Shown one piece after another: positions 8,603 to 16,617 of a stretch of DNA of 64,000 nt. Positions within the stretch are counted from its first letter, which is position 1. Each line of letters opens with the position of its first letter. A program made the translations under genes and the position numbers. The notes beneath the pieces are model-generated. The model was not told the origin of the DNA, ran no database searches, and saw nothing but the letters and a program-made list of their open reading frames with translations. The stretch is from Sva-07 sp963743825 (GTDB taxonomy: Bacteria; Actinomycetota; Acidimicrobiia; Acidimicrobiales; Ilumatobacteraceae): assembly GCA_963743825.1 (NCBI GenBank), contig CAVURC010000010.1, positions 62,001-126,000 on the forward strand, written 5' to 3'.

Positions 8603-9253
8603 TCATCGGGGCATCTTCCCGCGTCCCACCCACTGTGGCGCCTCCGCGTCGGCGAGGAGTTCGCGGTCGCCTTTCGAGTCGCCGTATGCCGTGACGTGCA
8701 CCGCCGAGCGGCCGCCGGAACGCTCGTCGAGCCATTCGTGCAACCGCCGGACCTTCTCGGGCCCCCGGCAGTTCGCTCCGATCAACCGCCCCGTGAGGAG
8801 ACCGTCCGGGTCGACCTCGAGCCGTGCAGCCAGCACGTCGTCGACCCCGAGCAACGTCGCGAGCGGGCGGAGGTACACCTCGAACGACGCCGAGACGAAG
8901 ACCACCGTGTCGCCGTTCTCCTGGTGGAGCCGCAACTCCTCGACGACGTCCGTGCGCAGCCCGGTGTCGAACACCGATCGGGCGAAATCGTGTGCTTCGG
9001 CCTCGACGTGGTGGATCGGCACACCTCGGAAGGCAGCCATCGCGCTCGTCGCCTTCAACGCATCTCGGTCTCGACGAGCGGCTGCCCTCGTCACGGCGCC
9101 GCTCTGGCGGATCATGCCCTGGGTCAGCAGTCGCGTGCCGGCAACCCGACGCAGGAACGGCACCACGCAGTCGCGGCGGGTGAGGGTGCCGTCGACGTCG
9201 AACGCGGCGACGCGCTCGATCGCCGGCGTCGTCTGCGCGTCGTCGTCCGTCAC
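8603..9253 (-). CDS. HAD superfamily IB phosphatase
   Basis: The 216-residue protein has the HAD motifs AAFDVDGTLTRRD (nucleophile and acid/base Asp), FVSASFEVY (motif II Ser), a motif III Lys near GPEKVRRL and AYGDSKGDRELL (motif IV). This is the SerB-like IB branch. GTG at 9253 overlaps the aroA stop by four bases. It precedes ubiA by about 90 bases. The arabinose-donor pathway needs a phosphatase to remove the 5-phosphate after UbiA acts, so this gene is a candidate for that step. That role is inference, and a phosphoserine phosphatase-like role is the alternative. Confidence 0.75.
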   Translation of the reverse strand: MTDDDAQTTPAIERVAAFDVDGTLTRRDCVVPFLRRVAGTRLLTQGMIRQSGAVTRAAARRDRDALKATSAMAAFRGVPIHHVEAEAHDFARSVFDTGLRTDVVEELRLHQENGDTVVFVSASFEVYLRPLATLLGVDDVLAARLEVDPDGLLTGRLIGANCRGPEKVRRLHEWLDERSGGRSAVHVTAYGDSKGDRELLADAEAPQWVGRGKMPR

Positions 9254-10560
9254 AGGAGTCGCGCCGGGATCGCGCCGAGCGCATCCCAATAGCTCGGCCA
9301 ACTCTTCGACACCACTGCCGGGTCGACGATCTCGATGCCGTCGACGACGAGGCCCAACAGTCCGAAGGCCATGGCGAGGCGATGGTCGTGATGGGTGCGG
9401 AGTCGGGCGCCGTGCAGGAGGTCGGTCGGCTCGATCAGCAGCCCGTCGGGCTCGACGGTGACCAGCGCCCCGGTGGTTCGGAGTTCGCCGGCGAGGTCGC
9501 CGAGGCGATCGCTCTCCTTGGCGCGAATGAAGCCGACACCGGTGATCCGCGTGGGCGTCACGGCCTGTGTCGCCACGACGGCCAGCGTGGGGACGAGGTC
9601 GGAGATGTCGGCCATGTCGACCTCCACACCCCGCAGCGGCGTGTCACGGCGGCGCATGACGACGGTGTCGTGGGCGCTCATCGTGACGAGACAACCCATC
9701 GATTCGAGGATCTCGACGAAGCGGACATCACCCTGCACCGACTCGCTCCCGAGCCCGCGCACGCTGACTGCACCGCCGACCATCGCGGCTGCGGCCAAGG
9801 GGTAGCTCGCCGAGCTGGCATCGGGTTCGACACGGAAGTCGGTGGCGAGGTACTCCCCCGGCCCGACGATCACGTGACGATCACGGAGCTCGACGTCGGA
9901 GTGACCGAACGCCCCCATCACCGATCGGGTCATCTCGAGATACGGACGCGACACGAGACCCGACGACAACCACAGCTTGAGACCACCCGGCACGTACGGA
10001 GCGATCAACATCATCGCCGTGATGTACTGACTCGAGACGTCGCCCGGCATCACCACGGCATCGGCTCGGCGCAGGGGGCCGGCGATGGTGACGGGCAGGT
10101 GCCCGGCGGTCTCGCCGGGAACGACGCTCGCACCGAGCGCGGTGAGCGAGTCGTGGAGCGGGCCCATCGGGCGTCGACGAAGTGGCGGGGCGCCGTCGAT
10201 CGTGTACTCACCGGTGCCGAGCGCCACCAGCGCCGTGACGAAACGCGACGTGGTGCCGGCGAGGCCGGCATCGAGCGTCATCGGCCCGGGCGTCAGGTCG
10301 CCACCCGTGCCGATGACGTCGGCGGTGCGTTCGTCGTCGTCGACACGAATGCCCACGCCACAGCCGAGTTGCTGGAGGCAGGTGATCATCGACGCGGTGT
10401 CGTCGCCTGGGGCGACACCGATGACCTCGCTGGTGCCCTCGGCCAGCGCAGCACAGATCAGTGCCCGGTTGGCGATGCTCTTCGACGGCGGCACTCGGAC
10501 CTCGGCGATCACCGGTCCGTCAGCGCGTCGCACCCGGTGAGTGCCGTCAGCGGCGGTCAC
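9250..10560 (-). CDS. aroA: 3-phosphoshikimate 1-carboxyvinyltransferase (EPSP synthase)
   Basis: The 436-residue enzyme shows PPSKSIANRALI at the N-terminus, DAGLAGTTSRF in the glyphosate/PEP loop region, SSQYITAMMLIAP, and the C-terminal DHRLAMAFGLLG. It condenses shikimate-3-phosphate with PEP in the shikimate pathway. It starts at GTG 10560, ten bases after tyrA, and its stop overlaps the HAD gene, so tyrA-aroA-HAD look co-transcribed. The AGTTSRF form of the loop, instead of NAGTAMRP, is normal for many actinobacterial enzymes. Confidence 0.95.
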   Translation of the reverse strand: MTAADGTHRVRRADGPVIAEVRVPPSKSIANRALICAALAEGTSEVIGVAPGDDTASMITCLQQLGCGVGIRVDDDERTADVIGTGGDLTPGPMTLDAGLAGTTSRFVTALVALGTGEYTIDGAPPLRRRPMGPLHDSLTALGASVVPGETAGHLPVTIAGPLRRADAVVMPGDVSSQYITAMMLIAPYVPGGLKLWLSSGLVSRPYLEMTRSVMGAFGHSDVELRDRHVIVGPGEYLATDFRVEPDASSASYPLAAAAMVGGAVSVRGLGSESVQGDVRFVEILESMGCLVTMSAHDTVVMRRRDTPLRGVEVDMADISDLVPTLAVVATQAVTPTRITGVGFIRAKESDRLGDLAGELRTTGALVTVEPDGLLIEPTDLLHGARLRTHHDHRLAMAFGLLGLVVDGIEIVDPAVVSKSWPSYWDALGAIPARLL

Positions 10561-10570
10561 GACGCTCCCG

Positions 10571-11635
10571 TCATGACAGCGGCTGAACGGCTGGTCGGAA
10601 CCCGCGAGCGAGCAGGCCGCCGCGGAACAGTTCGACGAGCGTCCGGTCGACGAGCACCACGGCGACGCCGCGGGTGCTCTCGGCGACGTGGACGACTTCG
10701 AAGCTGGCGATGTTGACGCTGAGTTCTGCCGCCAACGTGAACACCTCGGCTGCCGCGCCCGCCCGGTCGGGGATCGGGATGCGCACCTCGGCGAGTTCGT
10801 CGGGATGCACGACTCGGGCCGGGAGGTTCACTCTGGCCTGGCGGGCGGCAGTCAGACGGGCATAGAGCCGTTCGCGGTCGTCGGCGTCGATGATGTCGCG
10901 CATCTCCGTGAGGCCGGTGATCAACTGATTCAGCACATCGACGATCGCCGGGCGATTCTCCGCACAGATGTCGAGCCAGATGCCGGGGCGCCCACTCGCC
11001 ACCCTGGTCATGTCGCGGAATCCACCGGCGGCGAGGCGCAGCAGTGCAGCGTGTTCCTCGGCGCGTTCGCTGGCCAGCCCCATCAAGGTGGCAGCGGTGA
11101 GATGCGGGACGTGGCTGACCACGGCGACGAGCTGATCGTGACGCTCCGGCGACAGCGCAACGACTTCGGCGCCGAGCGAGCCGGTGATCGACGCAACCTT
11201 CGCGAACACGGTGTCGTCGCTGTCGGCGCCCGGGGTGAGGACCCAGACAGCACCTTCGAACAGGTCGTCCTGGGCGCCGTCGAGGCCATCGAGCTCGGAG
11301 CCCGCCATTGGATGCCCGCCGACGAAGCGCGGGTCGTCACAGGCCGAACAGATCGCTGCTTTGACACTTCCGACATCGGTGACCGCGCCGCTCGTCTCGC
11401 TGAGTGCGCGTTTGACCTGATCAGCAGCACCCAGCACCGGAACCGCGACGAACGTGATCTCGGCGGTCGGATCCACGCCGAGTTCGTCGACGACGCCACG
11501 TTCGATCGCCGCCGCCGCCGTGTTCCGGTCGACATCGTCGCCGCTCACGTGCCAGCCCAGTTTGCGAAGCCCGAGCGCGATCGACCCGCCGATCAGCCCG
11601 AGGCCGATGACGTTGGCTCGACGCACGTCACTCAC
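10571..11635 (-). CDS. tyrA: Prephenate dehydrogenase with C-terminal ACT domain
   Basis: The protein of about 354 residues begins with the NAD-binding GLGLIGGSIALGL and has the catalytic segment GGHPMAGSE and then VVSHVPHLTAATLM, both diagnostic of TyrA. After residue 280, the segment IPIPDRAGAAAEV begins an ACT domain, which usually gives feedback control by tyrosine. GTG at 11635 overlaps the stop of the pseudouridine synthase gene. It converts prephenate to 4-hydroxyphenylpyruvate in tyrosine synthesis and fits with aroA next to it. Confidence 0.93.
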   Translation of the reverse strand: MSDVRRANVIGLGLIGGSIALGLRKLGWHVSGDDVDRNTAAAAIERGVVDELGVDPTAEITFVAVPVLGAADQVKRALSETSGAVTDVGSVKAAICSACDDPRFVGGHPMAGSELDGLDGAQDDLFEGAVWVLTPGADSDDTVFAKVASITGSLGAEVVALSPERHDQLVAVVSHVPHLTAATLMGLASERAEEHAALLRLAAGGFRDMTRVASGRPGIWLDICAENRPAIVDVLNQLITGLTEMRDIIDADDRERLYARLTAARQARVNLPARVVHPDELAEVRIPIPDRAGAAAEVFTLAAELSVNIASFEVVHVAESTRGVAVVLVDRTLVELFRGGLLARGFRPAVQPLS

Positions 11636-12431
11636 GGGGTTCGAGCGTACTGGCGGACGCATCGGCGACAGCCTCTGTCAGTGCCCGCCATTCGTCGGTG
11701 GTGAGATCTCGCCATTGGCCCGGCCGCAACGATCGATCGACGAGCGGACCGATGCGGGTGCGCACGAGACGATGGACCGGGTACCCGACGGCTTCGCACA
11801 TTCGACGAACCTGGCGGTTGCGGCCCTCGTGGATGACGAGTCGCAAGACGCCTGGATCCGGCTGCGACACCCTGGCCGGCGCCGTCATCCCGTCGTCGAG
11901 TTCGACACCCTCGCGCAGCGAACGCAAGGCACCGGCCGAGGCCGGACCGCCACGCACCTCCACGAGGTATTCCTTCTCGATGCCGTGCGACGGATGGGCG
12001 ATCCGATTCGCCAATTGGCCGTCGTTGGTGAGCAGCAACAGCCCCTCGGTGTCGACGTCGAGACGACCCACCGAGAACACGCGTGGGTCGCTCGGGACGA
12101 GATCGAGCACGGTCTGGCGCCCGTGGGTGTCGCGGGCCGTCGTGATCACGCCGATGGGTTTGTTGAGGAGGTAGTAGACGAGGCCCGGGCGCACGCCGAT
12201 CGGCGCACCGTCGACCTCGACCCGATCGACGTCGGGATCGACGCGACGACCGAGCACGGCAACGGTGCCATTGACCGTCACCCGGCCCGCCGCGATCAGG
12301 TCTTCGCACACTCGGCGACTGCCGTACCCGGTGGCTGCCAGCACCTTCTGCAGGCGTTCACCCTGCGGCAGTGCAGCGCTGGCTGCAGCCATCTGCTCCC
12401 ACAGTGGCGGCTCGGGCGTGCGGTCGGTCAC
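11628..12431 (-). CDS. rluB: 23S rRNA pseudouridine synthase, RluB/RsuA family
   Basis: The 267-residue protein has an N-terminal S4 RNA-binding domain (RLQKVLAATGYGSRR), then the catalytic segment GRLDVDTEGLLLLTND with the nucleophilic Asp, and the family-typical EGRNRQVRRMCEAVG. It isomerises a uridine in large-subunit rRNA. GTG at 12431 shares four bases with the scpB stop. The scpA-scpB-rluB order is common in Actinobacteria and Firmicutes. Confidence 0.92.
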   Translation of the reverse strand: MTDRTPEPPLWEQMAAASAALPQGERLQKVLAATGYGSRRVCEDLIAAGRVTVNGTVAVLGRRVDPDVDRVEVDGAPIGVRPGLVYYLLNKPIGVITTARDTHGRQTVLDLVPSDPRVFSVGRLDVDTEGLLLLTNDGQLANRIAHPSHGIEKEYLVEVRGGPASAGALRSLREGVELDDGMTAPARVSQPDPGVLRLVIHEGRNRQVRRMCEAVGYPVHRLVRTRIGPLVDRSLRPGQWRDLTTDEWRALTEAVADASASTLEPRE

Positions 12432-13111
12432 GGCTCGGTGGTCTGATCGTGCGGTGTCGCCTGGTTCGTCGACACCTCGATGATCGGTGTGATCCGCAAC
12501 CCGGTTTCGAGCGCTTCGATCACCTCGGCGCTCGGGATGAACTCGGCGATCGGTGGCAGGTCGTCGAGTGAGGCGAGACCCAGCTTCTCGAGGAACGTGC
12601 CGGTGGTGCCGAACAGGACTGCCTGGCCGGGCCCGTCGTCGCGTCCGATCTCGTCGATGTAGCCACGGGCCTGCAACGTGCGGATGACACCATCCGGATC
12701 GACACCACGGATCGAGGCGATCTGGCCCCGCGAGATCGGCTGCTTGTAGGCGACGATCGCCAGGGTCTCCAACGCGGCGCCCGAGAGCCGGGCGCGCTGG
12801 TCGTGCAGGAGGAAGCGTTCGACGTACGGCGTCAGGTCGGTCGCGGTCTGATAGCGCCATCCGCCGGCGATGTGGATCAGTTCGAACCCGTGGCCGGACG
12901 CGACGTACGACTCGGCGAGCTCCTCGCACCACTGTTCGACCAGGACGGTCGGCTCTTCGAGCAGCTGAGCGAGGAGCTCGGCGGGAACGGGGTCGTGGGC
13001 AACCAGCACGATCGACTCGATCGCACGCTTGTACTCCGCGACCCGATGGTCGACCGGTTCGCCGGTGCCGTCGCCGCCGAGGTCGTCGATGTTGCTGAAT
13101 TCGTCGGACAC
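12428..13111 (-). CDS. scpB: Segregation and condensation protein B
   Basis: The 227-residue protein carries the ScpB winged-helix pattern, for example LSGAALETLAIVAYKQPISRGQI followed by GVDPDGVIRTL. ScpB pairs with ScpA to form the kleisin part of the SMC condensin complex that compacts and segregates the chromosome. It starts at GTG 13111, six bases after scpA, and ends overlapping rluB. The C-terminal tail from about residue 205 is acidic to polar and unconserved. Confidence 0.93.
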   Translation of the reverse strand: MSDEFSNIDDLGGDGTGEPVDHRVAEYKRAIESIVLVAHDPVPAELLAQLLEEPTVLVEQWCEELAESYVASGHGFELIHIAGGWRYQTATDLTPYVERFLLHDQRARLSGAALETLAIVAYKQPISRGQIASIRGVDPDGVIRTLQARGYIDEIGRDDGPGQAVLFGTTGTFLEKLGLASLDDLPPIAEFIPSAEVIEALETGLRITPIIEVSTNQATPHDQTTEP

Positions 13112-13116
13112 GGCGC

Positions 13117-13908
13117 TCAGCCCTCGTAGGCGTCGATGAGGATCGAGCCCGTGTCGAACTCGGCATCTGCGGTCCAGACGACCTCGATGTCGCCGAACCG
13201 TTCGGGCTGGTCGAGCTCGACCGCACCCTGCTTGTACAGCTCGAGGACCGCAAGGAACCGGATGATGACCTCGATGCGATCAGCGAAGTCGGCGGTGAGA
13301 CGGCGAAACGTGATCCGTCCGACGCGAGGCAACTCGTCGATGAGTTCGGCCACGGCGTCGGCCACCGTCGTGGTGATCGGATTGACGTGGTACAGGTCGA
13401 CGACGGGCACCGGCTTGGGCGTGAGCGCACGAATGGCGGCGTTGCGCAGGCTGGCGACGCTGGTGCCCTCCAGCATGTCGGGCACGACGTCGGCGAAGCG
13501 TTCGTCGGGGCCGACCACGCGCGGGAACGACAGATCGGCATCGTCGGCGAGGCGGGAGAAGACCTGGGCGACGTCCTTGAAGGTCTTGGCCTCGAGCAGG
13601 CGGGCGAGCAGCATGTCACGCTCTTCCCACAGTGCAAGCTCGTCGTCGAGGTCGATGTCGGCCGGGTTGGGCAGCAGTCGGCGAGCCTTGAGTTCGACGA
13701 GCGTCGCCGCGATGAGGAGGAAGCCCGTGGCCACGTCGAGGTCGAGGAACTGCATCTTCTCGATCTCGACGAGGTAGGCGTCGACGATGTGGGACAGGTT
13801 CACTTCGTAGATGTCGACCTGTTCGCGCAGGATCAGCTGCAAGAGCATGTCGAAGGGCCCCTCGTAGACGGGGGTGGAGACGACGTGGGGAGAAGCGTCG
13901 AGGGCCAT
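13117..13908 (-). CDS. scpA: Segregation and condensation protein A
   Basis: The 263-residue kleisin has the family N-terminus (VYEGPFDMLLQLI, EQVDIYEV) followed by FLLIAATLVELKARRLLP, which contacts SMC. The C-terminus IIRFLAVLELYKQGAV is the winged-helix SMC-binding end. ATG at 13908 is chosen because the conserved domain begins there; longer in-frame starts would cross the divergent trpS promoter. Only 53 bases separate the scpA and trpS starts. Confidence 0.94.
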   Translation of the reverse strand: MALDASPHVVSTPVYEGPFDMLLQLILREQVDIYEVNLSHIVDAYLVEIEKMQFLDLDVATGFLLIAATLVELKARRLLPNPADIDLDDELALWEERDMLLARLLEAKTFKDVAQVFSRLADDADLSFPRVVGPDERFADVVPDMLEGTSVASLRNAAIRALTPKPVPVVDLYHVNPITTTVADAVAELIDELPRVGRITFRRLTADFADRIEVIIRFLAVLELYKQGAVELDQPERFGDIEVVWTADAEFDTGSILIDAYEG

Positions 13909-13947
13909 TGGCGCACAACCTACCGGAGCGCCGGGGGCCTGACGGGG

Positions 13948-13953
13948 TATCGT
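13948..13953 (+). promoter_or_regulatory. -10 box (TATCGT) of trpS
   Basis: A TANNNT hexamer ends eight bases before the GTG start at 13962, so transcription would begin at or next to the start codon. No ribosome binding site is visible, consistent with a leaderless mRNA. Confidence 0.5.
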
Positions 13954-13961
13954 CGTCGCCC

Positions 13962-15005
13962 GTGACCGACCCTTCCAGTAACTCGGCCAGCAACTCGACC
14001 ACACGTGTGCTGTCGTGCATGCAGCCGACCGGCGACGTGCATCTCGGCAACTACCTCGGGGCACTGCGGAACTGGGTTGCCGGACAGCACTCCTGCGACG
14101 CGTTCCACGGCATCGTCGACCTGCATGCGCTCACCGTCACCGAGGAACCCGACGTGCTCGGCCGCCAGACGATGTCGTTGGCAGCGATGTTCTTCGCCAT
14201 CGGGCTCGACCCCGACGTCTCCACGATCTTCGTCCAGAGCCACGTGCCCGAGCACAGCCAACTCGGCTGGATCATGGAGTGCACGGTCAGCTTCGGTGAG
14301 CTGTCGCGGATGACCCAGTTCAAGGACAAGACGGCCAAGCGTGAGCACCAGTTCATCTCCGCCGGGTTGTTCACGTACCCGGCGCTGCAGGCCGCCGACA
14401 TCGTGCTGTACGACGCCAACGAGGTGCCCGTCGGCGACGACCAACGCCAGCACGTCGAGATCACGCGTGACGTCGCCATCCGGTTCAACCACCGTTTCGG
14501 TGACACCTTCGTGGTGCCCGAGGCAGTCACCCCGGCAGCGGGGGCGCGGGTGATGAGCTTGCAGGATCCGATGTCGAAGATGTCGAAATCCGACGACTCC
14601 GAGGCCGGATGCGTCTATCTCGTCGACGACCCGAAGTCCGTGATGAAGAAGTTCAAGCGTGCAGTGACCGACTCCGACACCGGCCCCGATGCCGTTCGCT
14701 ACGACCGCGCCGAGAAGCCCGGTGTCGCCAACCTGTTGGAGATCAACGCCGCCGTCACCGGTCGCACACCCCAGGCCGTGGCCGAGCAGTACGAGCAGTA
14801 CGGGGCCCTCAAGGTCGACACCGGCGAAGCCGTGCTGGCCGTGCTCGACCCGATCCGGGCCCGATACCACGAGCTGATGGACGATCCGGGCGAACTCGCT
14901 CGCCTCCTGCGCGTCGGCGCCGACAAGGCCCGCGAGGTCGCGTCCGCCACGCTCGCTCGCGCCCACGCCAACATCGGCCTCCTCCCCGCAACTCCGTTCT
15001 CGTGA
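13962..15005 (+). CDS. trpS: Tryptophanyl-tRNA synthetase
   Basis: The 347-residue class I synthetase has the HIGH-type motif in QPTGDVHLGNYLGAL and the KMSKS loop in DPMSKMSKSDDSEAG. It charges tRNA-Trp. The GTG start at 13962 is favoured over a longer reading because a TANNNT box sits at the right distance for a leaderless start. The last codons (TTC TCG TGA) lie inside the long palindrome that follows, so the repeat supplies the stop codon. Confidence 0.95.
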   Translation: MTDPSSNSASNSTTRVLSCMQPTGDVHLGNYLGALRNWVAGQHSCDAFHGIVDLHALTVTEEPDVLGRQTMSLAAMFFAIGLDPDVSTIFVQSHVPEHSQLGWIMECTVSFGELSRMTQFKDKTAKREHQFISAGLFTYPALQAADIVLYDANEVPVGDDQRQHVEITRDVAIRFNHRFGDTFVVPEAVTPAAGARVMSLQDPMSKMSKSDDSEAGCVYLVDDPKSVMKKFKRAVTDSDTGPDAVRYDRAEKPGVANLLEINAAVTGRTPQAVAEQYEQYGALKVDTGEAVLAVLDPIRARYHELMDDPGELARLLRVGADKAREVASATLARAHANIGLLPATPFS

Positions 15006-15045
15006 ACTCGTTGCGCAATTATTGCGCAACGAGTTCACGAGAACG
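14995..15045. repeat. Palindromic repeat copy 1 (25-base arms, 1-base centre)
   Basis: The two arms, 14995-15019 and 15021-15045, are exact reverse complements around a single T. The half-site reads TCTCGTGAACTCGTTGCGCA. It overlaps the trpS stop codon and ends five bases before the stop of the convergent RES gene. Related copies lie at 16095-16141 and 60270-60312. It can form a very stable hairpin on either strand but has no T-tract, so it could act as a two-way terminator or be a REP-like element. Confidence 0.85.
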
Positions 15046-15050
15046 TCTGG

Positions 15051-15605
15051 TCAGGGGTGCAGGTCCGTCAGCGTGGGTGCATGCCGCCATGTACCGAACG
15101 GCAGGGGCTGTTCCCACACGGGGCGGGCCGTCGCTCGCGCCGAGAGAAACCAGGCGAGTTCGTGCCCGAACCCGGACGCCGAGCGACACCACACCCCGCG
15201 CAGGTGGGCGTCGTGCACCTCGACTCCGATGGCCTGCGTCACCTCGTGCGACACCGGCTCACCTCGGTCATCGACGGGATACGACGCAGGGAGACCAACC
15301 GACTCGACACCGGCAACGCTGATCACGTCGGCGACTCGCTGGCGACCCGGCAGTGTCGTTGCCGCCAGGCGGATCGGCGCGTCGTCGTCGAGGTCGTCGG
15401 GCTCGATCCCCCGCCCGGCGAACAGATGCCTCACCTGCGCGTGCACCGTTGCGAGGTCTTCGTTCAGGTACAACGTCGGCCACGACTCAGGCGGGTTCCA
15501 GCGTCCACCGCGACGTTGGGCGAACTTCGGGTCGAACGGGTCGGCGTAGTCCGGGCGGGTGATACGCAGCCAGATGTGACGGTCGGGCACCTGCGTGACG
15601 ATCAC
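15051..15605 (-). CDS. RES-domain toxin of a type II toxin-antitoxin pair
   Basis: The 184-residue protein has the RES-domain features: an early Arg-rich GGRWNPP motif with a preceding conserved Arg, TLYLNEDLATVHAQV carrying the Glu, and a later Ser in the SASGFG region. Family members such as MbcT and ParT degrade or transfer from NAD+. ATG at 15605 overlaps the antitoxin stop (ATGA), and antitoxin-first order is typical of this module. It faces trpS tail to tail, with the palindrome between. Whether the toxin is active cannot be told from sequence. Confidence 0.85.
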   Translation of the reverse strand: MIVTQVPDRHIWLRITRPDYADPFDPKFAQRRGGRWNPPESWPTLYLNEDLATVHAQVRHLFAGRGIEPDDLDDDAPIRLAATTLPGRQRVADVISVAGVESVGLPASYPVDDRGEPVSHEVTQAIGVEVHDAHLRGVWCRSASGFGHELAWFLSARATARPVWEQPLPFGTWRHAPTLTDLHP

Positions 15606-16027
15606 GGTGCGATGCGGGTGAGGTCGAACGTGTCGTACAGCTCGTCACGCAGCACCTCGAACTCCCCTGCACGCGCGACTTCGAGGCGCGTCCGACCACC
15701 GAGTGCTTCGACCGGCCGACGTACAACCGCCGGAATCCGTTCCCGCTTGACCCACTGATCGAGGAGATCCGTCGCCTGGCCGAGCACTGCGACCTGATCG
15801 CGCCGACTCGCCGGGGCGCCGTCGGCGATCCACTTCGACGCTGCCTGCCGGCTGATGCGGAACATCTCGGCGAGTTGTGTCGCCGAGATGTCCCACAACC
15901 GCACCGTGCGCTGCAACGAGCTGGCGTTCAACTGATGATCGAGGCGGTCGACGATCTGCCTGAGCATGTCCGCATCGCCACCGGTCCTCAGCACCACTTC
16001 CTTCGTCATGGCATCGACGATCGACAT
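15602..16027 (-). CDS. Xre/MbcA-like antitoxin (DUF2384 type)
   Basis: The protein of about 141 residues has a helix-turn-helix in QLAEMFRISRQAASKWI and a C-terminal segment RRPVEALGGRTRLEVARAG, which matches the toxin-binding pattern of Xre/MbcA/ParS antitoxins. It should neutralise the RES toxin and repress its own promoter. ATG at 16027 is chosen because a TACGGT box ends six bases before it. Two near-identical 17-base repeats, the likely operators, lie directly upstream. Confidence 0.83.
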   Translation of the reverse strand: MSIVDAMTKEVVLRTGGDADMLRQIVDRLDHQLNASSLQRTVRLWDISATQLAEMFRISRQAASKWIADGAPASRRDQVAVLGQATDLLDQWVKRERIPAVVRRPVEALGGRTRLEVARAGEFEVLRDELYDTFDLTRIAP

Positions 16028-16033
16028 GGCCCC

Positions 16034-16039
16034 ACCGTA
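16034..16039 (-). promoter_or_regulatory. -10 box (TACGGT) of the toxin-antitoxin operon
   Basis: The hexamer ends six bases before the antitoxin ATG. A TTGCGG hexamer 17 bases upstream could serve as the -35 element. The arrangement predicts a leaderless transcript. Confidence 0.5.
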
Positions 16040-16041
16040 CC

Positions 16042-16075
16042 GCAACCACATGTCAACCGCAACCATTTGTCAACC
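16042..16075. promoter_or_regulatory. Tandem 17-base operator repeats
   Basis: Two head-to-tail units (16042-16058 and 16059-16075) differ at only two positions; the shared core is GCAACCA followed by TGTCAACC. They overlap the -35 region and sit just upstream of the -10 box of the toxin-antitoxin operon, where an autorepressing HTH antitoxin would bind. The role as operator is inference from position. Confidence 0.6.
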
Positions 16076-16094
16076 AGCCAGCAATCAACCACCA

Positions 16095-16141
16095 TTCTCG
16101 TGAACTCGTTGCGGAATAGTTGCGCAACGAGTTCACGAGAA
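16095..16141. repeat. Palindromic repeat copy 2 (19-base arms)
   Basis: Arms 16095-16113 and 16123-16141 are exact reverse complements, with an imperfect centre (GAATAGTTG). The half-site is the same as in copy 1. It lies 17 bases after the stop of the HD gene and before the promoter of the toxin-antitoxin pair, so it could end transcription from the xerD-HD genes. Confidence 0.85.
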
Positions 16142-16158
16142 CGACGGAGAGGTGGTGC

Positions 16159-16617
16159 TCAGGCGTGATCCGACGCCTCGAGCGCGTCGAAGGCCGGACC
16201 GCGTTGTGCGATCAGCTCCACCGTGGCCGGATCGGAGCCGACTCGTTGCGCCATCGCCGCACCGATGTCCTCGTGGTCGTGATAGGCGCGGAACGAACGG
16301 GTGCGCGGCCCGACAACCGTTGCGATGACGCGCCCGAACGTCCCCAGCCCGCATTCGATCTTGCCGACATCGTGCAGGATCGCGCCGGCGATCTCGGCCC
16401 GTGTCGCATCGGGTCGGCACTCCACGAATCGACGAGCAACTGCGGCGCTGTGTCGTCGATCCTGATTCGACAGCTGTACCCACAACCGGCGTTCACCGGC
16501 CAGCAGGTGTTCGTCGACCCACAGCTCGGTATCGACGGAGGGCGGAGTGGGGCGCAACGACGTGACGAATCTGGCGACGAGATGCCACACCTTCGTGACC
16601 GGATTGGCGCTGCTCAT
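16159..16617 (-). CDS. HD-domain protein
   Basis: The 152-residue protein contains the metal-binding HD motif in AILHDVGKIECGLG, with an upstream His in NQDRRHSAAVARR and further histidines in AYHDHEDIGAAMA. This is the pattern of small HD phosphohydrolases that act on nucleotides or phosphoesters. ATG at 16617 overlaps the xerD stop (ATGA), so it is co-expressed with xerD. No substrate can be named. Confidence 0.75.
   Translation of the reverse strand: MSSANPVTKVWHLVARFVTSLRPTPPSVDTELWVDEHLLAGERRLWVQLSNQDRRHSAAVARRFVECRPDATRAEIAGAILHDVGKIECGLGTFGRVIATVVGPRTRSFRAYHDHEDIGAAMAQRVGSDPATVELIAQRGPAFDALEASDHA

Noticed and set aside
16042..16075. TTGACA hexamers as -35 elements of the toxin-antitoxin promoter
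   Set aside because: They lie 11 and 28 bases from the -10 box. They are better explained as part of the tandem operator repeats.
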